In this document: one piece after another, positions 10,901 through 21,500 of the stretch
Numbering within the stretch: position 1 is the first letter of the stretch
Layout: every line of letters starts with the position of its first letter
From: a virus
Virus record (IMG/VR): IMGVR_UViG_3300042503_000209
Span: 44,134-108,133 of that record
DNA: 64,000 nucleotides
Reading direction: 5' to 3' (one strand)
The notes under the pieces: model-generated
Databases searched by the model: none
What the model was told of the DNA's origin: nothing
What the model saw: the letters and a program-made list of their open reading frames with translations, nothing else
Position numbers and translations under genes: made by a program

Positions 10901-13900
10901 AACTGCTTAGTAGGTTGTCCTTCCTGACCAGGAATAACATGCTTTTTATTATTAGCATATAGATCAAACAAACTAATTAAGAATTCACGGTCAGACATTG
11001 AGCCATAAGTAATACCTTCATTCTGGTTTACGTTAAGTCTCTTATCTTCTACTAAAGAACCATCTTCATTTTTAGTAAGGCTAGATGATTTAATACCATC
11101 TATACGTGCAATCTTAAGACCGTCAGCAATATAGTTAAAGAACGGATTGTTCAATAAGTAGTTAGTAGTTAAGAACTTATCTTTTTTAAGTTCTTGACGG
11201 AACTCTTCACTCTGCAATTGTGCAGCTCTTACTAAGTTGTATGTTGGTAACTGATGTGAAAACACTAATTCACCTTCTGCATTCTTATAAGAAGTAGAAG
11301 ATACTTGCTCATCAAACACAGCATTACCAGCAGCTATCTTAGTCAAACGACCAATAGCAGCATCTACATCATCCTCTACATCTTCACTTTGTTCTTCAAA
11401 TTCTTCCTCAGATATAACCTTTGGTTCTTCTGCAGCAGTAAGTGTAGCCACTTGCTCTTCAGATTCTGCAAGTTTGTCTGGGTCAATATTTGTACCAAAA
11501 GGATTCTTACCACTTCTAATAGAAGATGCAATCTCTCTAGCATCTGACTCAGTCATCACCTCTACACCTTCAAAAGCTCTAAGTATTCTTAAGTCATTAG
11601 CTGTTAACTTTTTAGTATCAACAGTAGATAAATAACTATACTTAACAAACAATGGAGATAATGATATACCTAGTTCATCTTTTAGAGATAATACTATATT
11701 ATCAATTTCAGTAGCTAGTACACTTTCCTTATAAGTGTTACCTTTCTTTAAAAGGGTAGCAAGCTTGTCTAATGCAGCTGTTTTAGATTTAATAAATCTA
11801 GAAAGACTTTCAGAATCTTTTGATACATTTTCATACTGATCAACAAAAAGTCTTAGGTATGCATTATACCAAATAGAAAACTGGTTTCTAGCAGCACCTT
11901 TACGATTAGCTTCACTAACTCTAGTTTCCTTTTTACTAATATCTTTATTAATAAAGTAGTAATCTACTGAGAATTGGTTAAAACCTTTTATAACAGCTTG
12001 GAATAAATTAGCTTGATTCTTATTACCAATATCTATGAAGTTACCATCTTCGTCATATTGAAGATCGACATCATTAGAAAACTTAGTCCAGAACTTTCTA
12101 GCTTCTGGATTATTCTCAGCAAATATTCTTAAACGCTCAAGCATCTGAAACTGATCTGTAGAACCAGCTACCGCTTTAAGAATACCATTATAAAGAACGT
12201 TTGCGTTTACAGCTTCAATTAGTACTTCTTCAGTAGGAGAACCATCCTCAGATATAAATCTAGTATTACCAAATTCATCTGTAGTTTCTTCTACAATAGT
12301 AGATATATATTGACGTAGTTCTTTAGATAAAGAACCGTAACCACCAATGCTATAAGTTTCTTTCCAATTATCAGTAGTCACTCTATCTCCATACTCATCT
12401 ACTTTATCATCAAAGTCATTAGATTCAACCTCTTCCTGATAACCCATGATACGGGTATGTTCAATAACAGCAACTTTAAGAACATTAAAAAAATCTTTAT
12501 TTGAAAATACAGCAAATAATTGATCTAATTTTTCTATAGCTTTGCGTAAAGCTACTGGATCGTCTCCGTACCTATCAATAAACTCATCTGAATCATAATA
12601 AGGATTATTATTTTTATCATATAAGTTAGCATAATCTTCAAAAACAGTATCTAAAACATCTTCACTATGCATTGTTAAACCTGCTTCAGACATACGTCTA
12701 TGATATACTGCAGCAATAGTAGAAGCTAATATATCACCTTCTTGTTGACTTAAGTAAATAGGAATAGATTCTCTTTCACCATCTTCATTATCTATTACAG
12801 TAGTTCCAATTTGAATAGCTTTTAAAGCTGTTTGTGTAATAGCAATATTAGGACCAGTAGTAAATCTATTCTTTGCTAAAGAAGCATTTCTATAATTACC
12901 TTTCTCAATAGACTGAAATAAATCATCTAAAGGAGAAGCTTTAAGACGCTTAAAGAAGTTCTTAACGAAATCTAATAATCTTCTAAAAAAACTTTTATTT
13001 TCTGCAGATGTTGGTGTCTTAACGTCAGACTTCCATGCATCAAACTTATCAGCTAAGTATTCTTCATATACACGCTCTTCTAATTGCTCTTCTGTAAGCT
13101 TAGAGTAAAACTCAGGTTTAGTAGCTAGCAACTCTTGTTTAAGCTTAGCAATACTCTTACCTTGTTGACGAAGTTCTTGTTTAGCTATATTTAAGTACTT
13201 ATCAATCTGTTGATCAGTAAGTAACATACGGAATACAGCATGAAACGCTTCATGGTATTTAAACGGTGTATCTTTACCTACAGCAATCTTACCTTCTAGT
13301 TTATTATTTAACTCATTCATATGAGTGTAGAACATACCAACGGTAACACCCTCCACTTTCATTTGACGAGCAATATTATTTAACTCTTCTACAGAAATAA
13401 ACTCTGGAAGATTTTGTTGTGCCCATTTTTTAAATGCATTAATATGTACAACGTCTTGACCAGTAAGTCTATCTGAAACTTTAAGAGCAGCACTATTATT
13501 AATCTTAGCAATTTCTTGATTAATTGCAGCTACACGTGGTTCAGCATCATAATTATGCCTCATTACTTCACGTCTTGTTTTTCCAGATTTTTTTAAAGCA
13601 TCACCAATTTCTCTAATTATAGCATATCTCTCATCTTTAAGATCTTGTAGCTGATCTTGAATACTCTTAGTCTGTTGCTTAGCTTTACGTTCTTCCTCTT
13701 CTTTACGTTTTTTTTCTTCCTGCTCTGCTATACGCTTAGCAATCATTTCAGCTTGTGCAGTATCTATATCAGAAGGTAGATTAATACCAGCTAGTTCTTC
13801 ATCAGTAGGTTCCTCTTGTTGAGGTACTGGTCTCATTTCTGAAATAACAACATTGCTAGATGGAGAAATTTGTTGTTTCTTAGGGTATATAAAAATACCT

Positions 13901-16900
13901 TCATTCTTTACAATACTTGGATTAACACCAGAAATCATCTGACGAGCTTCATCAACTGAAGCATTTTCAGAAAAAGTATTTTTAAAACTGTTTTTAGTTA
14001 ATCTTACATTACCAATCTTATATGGAAATTTAGCATCATGATCTACAATAGCACGATTAATTCTTTCTATAAAGTCAGTGCTGTCCTTTATGTTTAAAGG
14101 TTTTTTACCATCAGATTCAGACTCTTGTAATACTATAATAGATCTCTGAGGATTCTTACTACCTTTTGTAAATGTTGCAAACTCTACTCTAACATTACCT
14201 GTTGGACTAAGAGCAATGTTCACTCTATAACCTCTTCTACCAGGTACAGCTACATAGATAGTTTGATTAATCTCATTATTAATATCATCCGCTGCTGAAG
14301 TATCAACCGCAGCAAAATAAGTTTTATCTGTTTTTGGATCAGTCTTTTCTTCTAGATTGTTTTCTTTAATTTCTTTAGACTTAGCATTGATTCTTTGTAC
14401 TAAATCATTAAAGCTTTCTGTAGAATAAACACTTGGTTGTAATTCTATAAACTTAATACTACCGTTAGGTAATTCTACTACAGCTACATAACGACCATAG
14501 TTTCTAAGCTTATCTTCACCGCCTTCAAATCTAGCAGCTTCAATTCTTTTTTCTAGTTCTTCAGTATTAAGAGACTCTGTAATAGGAGCATTGGGAACAT
14601 CTTCATACATTCCGTTTCCTAAATACTTAGTTCTACGATCATAGATATAAGTAGAACCACCTATTGTACTGTAATCTAAATCATCTAAAGTAACTCTTGT
14701 ATCACCTTCTTCTGCAAAATCATATTCACCAGCCGATGGTACAACATTAAATAAGCCATTAACCTCCTCATTGTTTAAAGTAACTTCGGTAGCACCTCCT
14801 AACAACTGGTTAGTCATTGCACTATATAACTTCATACCAGAAGCATAGCTTTCTTTAAACTTTCTAAACTCCTCATTAACATCTTTCTTTTGAGGATCAA
14901 AAATTTGTATAAACTGGTCTTTAGTAATATTACTTAAAGCAATAGGTTTACCAGCATTATCTAAATATGTGTATCTATTATAGTATGTAACAAAACCAAT
15001 AGTCTCACCACCATATACAATTTCAATCTTGTATGGTTCTGGGTTCTGCTGTAGATGTCTATTTTGATCTGTACCTTCACTACCAACTAAAGTTGTATTA
15101 CCAAGAGTTTGATTCTTAGTAATCTTAATAGTAACACCAGACTGAAAAGCATCTTTAGACGTAGTATAAATAAGTTGTCTTAATCTAGCATTAGCTTGCT
15201 CTTGAGTTTCATCCTCATTTCTTTTAGCATAAATTCTATTAAGCTCATTAGTTCTTTTTAGTCTAAATGCGTCAGGATTTTCTGGTTGTAACGCAGCTTC
15301 AAAAGCACTTTCTAGTTTATAACCAGCAAGACTTTCAATAGTAAGAGTAGCTGCAGAACCCTGCATAGGCTGAATAGTAATCTTAGGTTTACCTTGTATT
15401 AGTTTAGGCTTAGTCTTTGTAATTACTCTATACTTTCTTCCTTTAGCATCTACAAGAATATCACCAAACTTTAATGTTTGACCATCAAATTGATACTCAG
15501 CATACTCGTCTTTATTAAGCTCTGCCAATGCTTCAAAATAAGTTGTAACTTCTTCTAAAGATTCATATGCTTTAGCAGCTTCCCATAATGGGAACTTCTT
15601 AGCATCTAACGTTAGCTCTGTTACAGGAGCCCCTCTTCTATTTAAAATATAATAGAACTTAGAACCTTCGTATTCTTCTTCTATAAGATAAATACCGTTT
15701 TTCTTATTTATTACTTTAGCACCTTCAGGAAGACCATCTGGTACATCTTCAGTCTGTTCAGTTGGAGCTAATGGATCTTTTCTTTCTACCGGAGGCTTAC
15801 CTTCAAACTCATTTTTAATTTCCTCTAAATGCTCTTCTAAAAGTTTTTTACCAGTAGTGTCAATAGATTCCATCAATCTTTGGTGCACCCTTACAAACTG
15901 AATAGGGTTAGCCATAATGTTATAAGCATCTACATACTCTTTAACATCATTATTAAGATCAATATATTCAGTAAGATTCTTATAGATTTCTTGAATGTCA
16001 TCCGCTTTTATAGTAGTATCAATACCTGCCTCTTTGTTCTTAGCATTAACATACTTCTCAAAACTTTTAGCTGCCTTGTTAAACTTACGTTTCTGACCAG
16101 GCTCCATACTCTTAAGATCCTGATGGTGTTGTAACCACTCTTCTAAAGATTTTAATTGTTCTTTCTTAGATTTAAGAAGCTCTCTAGTTGCAGTATCCTT
16201 TTTAGGATTAGCAGCTAGTGCTTCAATCTCAGCTTTAAGAATATCAATTTCTTTCTGTGTGTTTTGAATAACACCTAGATTACGGAACGCTGTACCCACA
16301 GAAGCACCAATTTGTGGTGTAGCTGCCATTTCAGTTTGTAACTGAACAGCACGCTGAGCTGCTTTATGAGCTTTGTAATCATTAGTAGCCATTATTTCAA
16401 TAGCATCATCTAACGCACGCTTAGCCATTAAAGCAGTCTTACGCTCTGGTGTACCCTCTTTGTACATATCAATTAGTACAGAGTCACCATATTTATCTTT
16501 AAGAGCTTTCCAATTCTTATGGAATGTCTCTACATCATTTGCAATATTATTAAAAAAGTCTTTGGTTGATTTAATGTTGTCTGCAGTTTTGTCTAAGCCA
16601 AAAGCTTGTTTAAACTCTTCGTCATTAAATGTCTCACCATACCCACGTAATGTGTCAAGAACTGCTCCTGCCATATCTGTTTTGATAGCAGAAGAAATCA
16701 TTTTAGCAAAACCTGAGTTCTTATTGTTGTTAAAAACATATTGGTCTCTGTTAGCAACAGCTTCCTCCATGTTCTTAGCAATCTTATTTTGTACTTTAAT
16801 ATTAGCTATATGCTCTGGTAAAAACTTATTAGGGTTTTCATAGAAAGCATTAACCTCTCTTACAGCTTCATTAATATTTTTATAACGTGTAGCTCTTTGC

Positions 16901-18549
16901 TCTGATGTGGTAGATGCAAACTCTTTAGTTTTACCAACTGTATAGTTGATAGGAGATAACAATCTTCCAGTCAAAGCTCCCATTAAAAAGGTCTTTAAAC
17001 CTTGAATGTTAGCTTGCTCATCAATAGCTTTGTCTATTGATTTATCCATAGTTGTACCCTTATACCCGTGGTACAAATCATAATAGTAATCTTGTAAAGC
17101 TATATTAGAACCTTCTTGGAACAATTCCTGAAGACCTTCGCTTGCTTCCCATTTAAATACATTCTTACCTAAAGACTTTGTTGCTTGCCATGCAGCTGTA
17201 CGACCACCAAAATCTCTAGCTACCTGACCAATTAAACCTAATGTTCCTAACTTACCTTTTGTATATAGTTTAGTAGTTTCTTCTGCAGCTTCTTTACCTA
17301 CACGTTTACCAGTTACTTTTAATACATCATCTGCAAATTCACCGGTAGTACCAAATAATCCACGGCTAGTTCCAAACTTAGAAAATAAGTTATCAAATTG
17401 TAAGCGGTTACTTAACATCAAGATACCTGTATTAACCATAAAGTTATCTTGAGCTGCAGCTTGTGCAGAAGCTTTCATTCTTTCTTCTTGAGCAAAACTA
17501 GGAGCTTGTCCTGTTTTCTGAAGTTCTTCATCATATAACTTATTATATAATTCTCCATATGTACCAGCAGCTTCCATACGAGCTTCTGTAGTAGCCATAT
17601 TAACTTCAGATAAAGCACGTCTTAAACCACCTACACCAATAGCTGCCATTTGTCCAATACCTGCCCCAGCTTTACCGTACTTACTTAATGTGTAAGCAGT
17701 ATCACCTAAAGGTACAAGTTGTCTAGCACCTTGTACTAAACCTTCGGCAACTGAACGAGATTTCCATACTGGACTACCAAGTCTAGTTAAATCTGCAGCA
17801 ATGTCTGCTTTACTAATAACTTTACCAAAAATAGAAGGTGCTTTTAAACCTAACTTAGCTATTGAAAACTCAGTGGATAAACCAAATGTAATAAGCTCTT
17901 CTGTTAAGAATTGACCAATAGCTCCTACAGCAAAACCAGATTGCTGTAACATATCACCAAAAAACTTACGGTTGAATATACCTTCTTCAGATTCAGGTGT
18001 TGAATAGATAGCATATCTATTCATAATGTCTTTAGTAATCTTATCTTGTTCTAAAAGTTGTTCTGGAGTACCTAATAAATCTTGTTTAGCCTCATCCCAA
18101 CTACTACTTGCTATAGCATCTGTTAAGTTAGCCCAACCTTTCCATCCTTCAATATAAGTATTACCTGCTAATCTAAACATACCGTTTAGACCATTAGACC
18201 AAATATCTCCCCAAGTTTGACGAGCTCCATACTTATATTCATTATTAGTTTGACCAGATGGATCAAAACCTAATATATTAAAGTTATCCGAACTCTTATA
18301 TCTATCTACTTGAGCTGCATTATAATCAAAAAACTTTGGAGCAGCTAATCTATTCATAGTAGCTCGTGAACTACTAAAAGCATCAAGACCACTTTGTACA
18401 ATATCTACACCAGAAGATATAGGTGCTGAAATACTAGGACGAGCTAGTAAATCTAACATACTAGTATTGGTTTCTGGTAAAGGAAGAAATGGATCTTGAG
18501 AATAAACTCCTTGTAATTCTTGAGGTATTACACCAGTTTCTAGTGCCAT
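4912..18549 (-). CDS. Giant virion RNA polymerase polyprotein (crAss-like), with zincin motif and macrodomain-like C-terminal segment
   Basis: This 4,545-residue protein is the largest gene here. Its DFDID motif (D3315, D3317, D3319, in SGADFDIDKVY) is the metal-binding triad described for the packaged single-chain polymerase of crAss-like phage phi14:2, related to double-psi beta-barrel RNA polymerases. Earlier comes HEAFH (H1766, E1767, H1770) with acidic residues E1829/E1830 in RVYEEYLADKF as third-ligand candidates, a zincin signature just after a charged coiled-coil stretch (about 1580-1640). The first 600 residues contain several hydrophobic or amphipathic segments, as in ejected proteins. 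Around 4215-4330 is a macrodomain-like segment (FGDND, GLGG, then PPIGVGLA). The usual role is to enter the host with the DNA and transcribe early genes. The length suggests a polyprotein cleaved during assembly, possibly by its own zincin (inference). Polymerase call is likely; the other domains less certain. Confidence 0.9.
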   Translation of the reverse strand: MALETGVIPQELQGVYSQDPFLPLPETNTSMLDLLARPSISAPISSGVDIVQSGLDAFSSSRATMNRLAAPKFFDYNAAQVDRYKSSDNFNILGFDPSGQTNNEYKYGARQTWGDIWSNGLNGMFRLAGNTYIEGWKGWANLTDAIASSSWDEAKQDLLGTPEQLLEQDKITKDIMNRYAIYSTPESEEGIFNRKFFGDMLQQSGFAVGAIGQFLTEELITFGLSTEFSIAKLGLKAPSIFGKVISKADIAADLTRLGSPVWKSRSVAEGLVQGARQLVPLGDTAYTLSKYGKAGAGIGQMAAIGVGGLRRALSEVNMATTEARMEAAGTYGELYNKLYDEELQKTGQAPSFAQEERMKASAQAAAQDNFMVNTGILMLSNRLQFDNLFSKFGTSRGLFGTTGEFADDVLKVTGKRVGKEAAEETTKLYTKGKLGTLGLIGQVARDFGGRTAAWQATKSLGKNVFKWEASEGLQELFQEGSNIALQDYYYDLYHGYKGTTMDKSIDKAIDEQANIQGLKTFLMGALTGRLLSPINYTVGKTKEFASTTSEQRATRYKNINEAVREVNAFYENPNKFLPEHIANIKVQNKIAKNMEEAVANRDQYVFNNNKNSGFAKMISSAIKTDMAGAVLDTLRGYGETFNDEEFKQAFGLDKTADNIKSTKDFFNNIANDVETFHKNWKALKDKYGDSVLIDMYKEGTPERKTALMAKRALDDAIEIMATNDYKAHKAAQRAVQLQTEMAATPQIGASVGTAFRNLGVIQNTQKEIDILKAEIEALAANPKKDTATRELLKSKKEQLKSLEEWLQHHQDLKSMEPGQKRKFNKAAKSFEKYVNAKNKEAGIDTTIKADDIQEIYKNLTEYIDLNNDVKEYVDAYNIMANPIQFVRVHQRLMESIDTTGKKLLEEHLEEIKNEFEGKPPVERKDPLAPTEQTEDVPDGLPEGAKVINKKNGIYLIEEEYEGSKFYYILNRRGAPVTELTLDAKKFPLWEAAKAYESLEEVTTYFEALAELNKDEYAEYQFDGQTLKFGDILVDAKGRKYRVITKTKPKLIQGKPKITIQPMQGSAATLTIESLAGYKLESAFEAALQPENPDAFRLKRTNELNRIYAKRNEDETQEQANARLRQLIYTTSKDAFQSGVTIKITKNQTLGNTTLVGSEGTDQNRHLQQNPEPYKIEIVYGGETIGFVTYYNRYTYLDNAGKPIALSNITKDQFIQIFDPQKKDVNEEFRKFKESYASGMKLYSAMTNQLLGGATEVTLNNEEVNGLFNVVPSAGEYDFAEEGDTRVTLDDLDYSTIGGSTYIYDRRTKYLGNGMYEDVPNAPITESLNTEELEKRIEAARFEGGEDKLRNYGRYVAVVELPNGSIKFIELQPSVYSTESFNDLVQRINAKSKEIKENNLEEKTDPKTDKTYFAAVDTSAADDINNEINQTIYVAVPGRRGYRVNIALSPTGNVRVEFATFTKGSKNPQRSIIVLQESESDGKKPLNIKDSTDFIERINRAIVDHDAKFPYKIGNVRLTKNSFKNTFSENASVDEARQMISGVNPSIVKNEGIFIYPKKQQISPSSNVVISEMRPVPQQEEPTDEELAGINLPSDIDTAQAEMIAKRIAEQEEKKRKEEEERKAKQQTKSIQDQLQDLKDERYAIIREIGDALKKSGKTRREVMRHNYDAEPRVAAINQEIAKINNSAALKVSDRLTGQDVVHINAFKKWAQQNLPEFISVEELNNIARQMKVEGVTVGMFYTHMNELNNKLEGKIAVGKDTPFKYHEAFHAVFRMLLTDQQIDKYLNIAKQELRQQGKSIAKLKQELLATKPEFYSKLTEEQLEERVYEEYLADKFDAWKSDVKTPTSAENKSFFRRLLDFVKNFFKRLKASPLDDLFQSIEKGNYRNASLAKNRFTTGPNIAITQTALKAIQIGTTVIDNEDGERESIPIYLSQQEGDILASTIAAVYHRRMSEAGLTMHSEDVLDTVFEDYANLYDKNNNPYYDSDEFIDRYGDDPVALRKAIEKLDQLFAVFSNKDFFNVLKVAVIEHTRIMGYQEEVESNDFDDKVDEYGDRVTTDNWKETYSIGGYGSLSKELRQYISTIVEETTDEFGNTRFISEDGSPTEEVLIEAVNANVLYNGILKAVAGSTDQFQMLERLRIFAENNPEARKFWTKFSNDVDLQYDEDGNFIDIGNKNQANLFQAVIKGFNQFSVDYYFINKDISKKETRVSEANRKGAARNQFSIWYNAYLRLFVDQYENVSKDSESLSRFIKSKTAALDKLATLLKKGNTYKESVLATEIDNIVLSLKDELGISLSPLFVKYSYLSTVDTKKLTANDLRILRAFEGVEVMTESDAREIASSIRSGKNPFGTNIDPDKLAESEEQVATLTAAEEPKVISEEEFEEQSEDVEDDVDAAIGRLTKIAAGNAVFDEQVSSTSYKNAEGELVFSHQLPTYNLVRAAQLQSEEFRQELKKDKFLTTNYLLNNPFFNYIADGLKIARIDGIKSSSLTKNEDGSLVEDKRLNVNQNEGITYGSMSDREFLISLFDLYANNKKHVIPGQEGQPTKQFMTSSVLLGVLEASNTGDMLNLPVIRAVEYKSGKIVLTKEAKDMLLNEVKREFDRIARVTTEINSGNYLNGIIEGYHNGEERGLKFIKTGNMLGSLLSTLEDAAKNFEDISQYNDQILNEIEKYWLADGGKLDEMITVLKEQNVIGATKEDKLENRLLTNYIFRGFKSDNKTDKDRNKMLNMVVDAPEHNIAQVLINNFINTLSARQLFIGDAAENYKNDGGIDEVKRNKGLNGSGASISSIVTASNLGINHANTKSHVVTINDPQYRGKYAGKNKEQADAQMWMSVKSFRYTLFGLGKLNQAQADLLDKIERGESVSTKDIFGEIYKDKNGISRTRGGSVSYNAQTNSIKLVYNDGKKYVKTSGILLSKQLTSVEEGNTWVARPGYEELHTIREKLEAYESANETITFAIPKSASKGYKTNIAADPNSISDENFVEHDNNFWRLQLENPSNKLLITDPTQAKQLIIAEQSRDLIVNFQGEEMTLGQVIDNYLSDTEQRVKNNYFAARDEMFDIEGAFKELKKSLKQSQITPKLGKFLNKQVETLKATGADSQLIEFFTPIKNEQTGEYVPKYDLNHPITLDKFTQLFLAYFSKGVMSEKTPGHSLALASNYGMKVAKRVTRLDENGQPLSWEVITRRQYEKDKALLAQIKDAKRYNNNLDREFDGLKVGDIYIDDLRHNVPEFDEQGNITGYFTEYMMPPHFREDMNLYNEDGSISEAALKSFAVRIPSQDKHSFVTSKLVDFLPAFYGSTAVFPHELIEISGADFDIDKVYMQIMDFYRKDGERIPYGTAKTKDGKFTEYVMYLQSSNKTFKTKLAQLRAEAVNEETYSDEEGGVYQSFEDLAKDLFSRSLDSMMIESALKELGLPSNADEYAKAVEQYGELNNGVLNNRILEAKIKLQNNDGVTKSTEGKVASAFQVAEVQPLIDIVNSFIERFPILRDVLVETGSDVDSMIGQYKAFKNNKEGARNIGPAVNSMLVYAIMNSYGKLTRVRETNGKGEELYVLTIDGHKFNSYEYNKAFQKRTEIGDGGAVSEVEGYTGERIFYHISAIVSAMTDNAKERLAARLGLNINAVGVVSNMVALGVPLETALMFNLQPSVREFYKRIAVASKKIKTPQEQDLVKAKVGEELLEELSNELVKDSTLPEITTELLENNIKSAGSNPEANVAIFSSFLNFYNQTSYYSAVAQVLKLSKGLGTSNEAIDAIEEKEEMLGLNMDDSTFSESKLPFDLRQVLTGKDASKPHHNITANYLRIKNQIQDLQKSIFMEKTYIFQRFKETILKNLRVNSKEAETFNVTLKRDIISYLGIKAYMQYLKVNGKGAKLAGLDNSMIYDAEAVARGDQFMDIIDTVKSIRQQLPKNYFANKFLNIVPVKLYDVNSGQEYFNAKSRGGINTVESNTWAKLGQHEQNRIEDSFLEIYSNPKTRSLAYNLFNYLIVKDGAQFKSGSFIKFIPPAMFKELLDSTGAAHQLLKEDSLVGNTEKYKEIFGSTAPEMFNEFTSLYTTNINNTFNITRVFAGKKVNAQAEKNKPKGYVPEVIMQSEDETILAIDLFGGVRKPELMLLIDEFGNEFYTEVLEKGKFEQKDLDKLNYNKEVLKANGFKLTNRPDEQGNNRYYIELPYTVKILTGEKGVNEKATYYKLRSVAKKVSTATAFSRTTKILKREDLQKNPGTLYVFGDNDTRKGLGGQAKEMRGEPNAMGISTKKAPNMDDSAFKSDADFEENARIITQDIDAIIAVWNTGKYNKLTVPPIGVGLAKLAEKAPRTWEYLNAELKRLEEVVTQSTPIEGVGSFIKNVGDTIALSNTAVYEKFEPTGSRKQWKVGGLTGEMPTNLVLRNRKASNNNKFNLSEAALAKAEIELDNIIGNFDPLRFSTEARDLQEDWGITFQIVGNKLTFYKKENGKDVKYDTEITEPAELLRVLKETRQEQPVSPKAMKNTFKATDESEGEMPNFTNPVPTDIDPEEAKKNLQKLLAAKRSELQERKKEDDAGCKGE

Positions 18550-18570
18550 GAATCTATCTTTATGTATTGA

Positions 18571-21500
18571 TTACTTAATTAAATGACCTAAACCTACTGC
18601 TTTTAATGCTGCTTTAGGGTCCCAAACATTAACGTTTGCTTGTGTTGTGTTAAACTTTTGATACTCTAAATGAACATTTCTATTGTTATTCATATTCTGA
18701 AGATACAAACTTTGAAGATATGAAACAATTTCATCTGGAGATTTAGCACTATCACCTTGTAAATTTATAGTGTGAAAATACGATTTATCTTCCACTTTTT
18801 TAACTAATTGTCCAGTTTGTGGATCTTTTACATTAGTTGCAACTTTATACTTTAAATCTACAGTAACGTATTGTGGAACAGCAGAACCATTATCTGACAT
18901 GACATTTGGTGTAATAGTATAACTAAATCCAGCAGCATCTAATATAGGGTCAGATTTAATCTGCTTACCTCTAGTAATAGCATCATAAACCTGGAAACCA
19001 GTATTATTTGGAAGCTGATCAAGATAAGTACCAGAAGTATTATCTTTAACTACAAAATTAACTTCAGTACCTGAACTTATACTACTTAAATCAACTCCAG
19101 CAACTTGATCTTTAGATTCAGTTGAAATTGGTTTACTAAATATATATCTAATTGTTTTTTTACCATTAATGCCTTGAGGTATATACTGACCAGTACCGTA
19201 TTCTTCAATGTTCTTTTCACTAGATAATAAAGTTTGAATACCTTTTATCATACTAGGATCTAAAGGTTTACCATCTTTATCATAAACATCCTGAACATTT
19301 CCTGGTTGTACAGCTTGATAAATTATCAAAGCTGCATTATCACCATTACCCATTGTCTTATTACCTTTTGTGTTTAAAGCAAAAAGAGTACCTTGTTGAC
19401 CAGTTAAGTTCTTATACATTAAAAGATCTGGTACAACAGACTCGTGAGCAGCTTTAAGATTCTTTACAAGATCTTGAGAAGACTTATATGTGGTGTTTAA
19501 AGATCCAATAGTTTTTCCTAAATCTTCCAAACCTGCTGGAATTGAATTATTACTATAACCAATACCTGAATTATATCTTCCATACAAATGATATTCTTTA
19601 CCATCTTTTTTTACAGTATATCCAGCATATGTTGTAGTATTTCCACCTCCACCAAGTGCTGCTGCACTAGACGATAAATTTTGAAAAAATGTAGGATCGT
19701 AGTCAGTTATATTACCTGTAACATAAGCTTTAGCTAAATCATCACTTGTTAACTTAACTTTATTACCATCATCATCTTCAAAGTCATATGAACTTTTAAA
19801 CTTAGGTGCTAAATTACTAGCTGTAACTAAATCTTTTTCTCCATTACCTACGTCAACTAATAATCCTTTATATTTTGGATCATTTTGAAGTTTATCTTGT
19901 ACAAGTTTTTTTCTTTGAACTTCGTTAGCGTTATAACTATCTAATTTAGTTACTGCTGTAGAATATCTCATTAAAGCTTCAAACTCAGTATTAGTTAAAG
20001 CTATATCAGAACCATCAGCAGCTATCTTACTACGTTCAGATAAATAATCTCCAGCATATGCAATAAGAGCATTTCTTAATGTACCAGGTCCAGTTATAGT
20101 AGTTATACCTGCAGTTTTAACACCTTGACTATTAAGTAAGGCTGTTTCTAATTTTTTACTAGCAGCTGCTTGTTCTTTAGTAAACTTGTGAGCATAATCA
20201 GTAGCCACCTCAGTTTGTAAAGCTGTAGCTACATGTGCTATTTCTGCAGGATCTAATCCAAGTTTTGATGCAAAACCTAAAATACCTTTTTGATCAAAGA
20301 TCAAATTATGAGCATCAAGAAAAGCTTGCTTTTGATTTTTAGAATAAATATCAAAAGCTGTTTCAGCAGTCTTAGTAATATCTATACCTGATAAACCAGA
20401 ATAAATTAATGAACCACTTTCATCTACTCCAGGTACAGGTGTACCATCAGCATTAGTTCCTGTACCTGTTCCAGTACCAGTTCCTGTGCCAGTTCCTGTA
20501 GCACCTTTAGCAGCTTTTATCTTTAAGTCTTCAGTCTTATACCATTGATCAAATGCAGCATTACTTACTGCCAAGTTATGTTCAGCTCTTCTAAGTTCAA
20601 GACTTTGTGCAGCTGTAAAAGCAGCGTTTTCTTTAATAAGTTTTTGATCAATACTAGCTCTACCTGTAGCCCAGTTGTTAACAAGACGTTGTTTAGCTAA
20701 TACACTAAAATATTGTTTTGGAGCAGCTAATACAGCTTCTTCCACTTTACCTTTTTCTTTATCAAAATATTTATACTCTTCACCAATTGAAGCTTTTCTA
20801 CCCATTAATTCAGAACGTTCTTCAACAAGTTTATTAAACATTGCTTGATTATTCGGACCACCTGTCTGACCTATTGAAGATAACAAACTATCAATTCTAG
20901 CTACTTCTACATCAATCTCTTGATTTCTTTTAGTATATCCTTGATTTAATTCTGATATAATATCTTTAGCAATTAGTTTTTGTATATCAGGTTCTGTAAG
21001 GTTTGGATTATTACGTTTTAATATTTTAGCACGCTCTTCATTCTCAACAGTACCAGTTATTTCAAACTGACCTTGAAAGTTATTACCAATCATAGCAGAT
21101 GCCCAAGTAGCATATTTCTTTTGAGAACGCTGTCCATTAACAGTCTCAATTAAATATGGTCCATTAGGATCATCATACTTAACATCCATACCTTGATCTT
21201 TAGCTTGTTTTTGTAACCAAGCTTCAATATTAGTAAACGGTTCAGCTTTACGCATTTCTATAGCACCAAACGCTTCAGGTGTTAACTCAGCATTCTGAAG
21301 TTTGCTTAAACCGTTTTGAAGATACATCATACCAATGTTGTTATACTTCTCACGCTCTTCTGGTTTAGCTGAATCTTTCCATGACATATATTTCTGCATC
21401 TCATTCTGATAAGACTTAGTCATAGCAATGTCTTGAACCATAAACTTGTTCTGCCAAAAAGGAGAAAAGATTTGTTCTGCAGCATTTACATTTTCCATAA

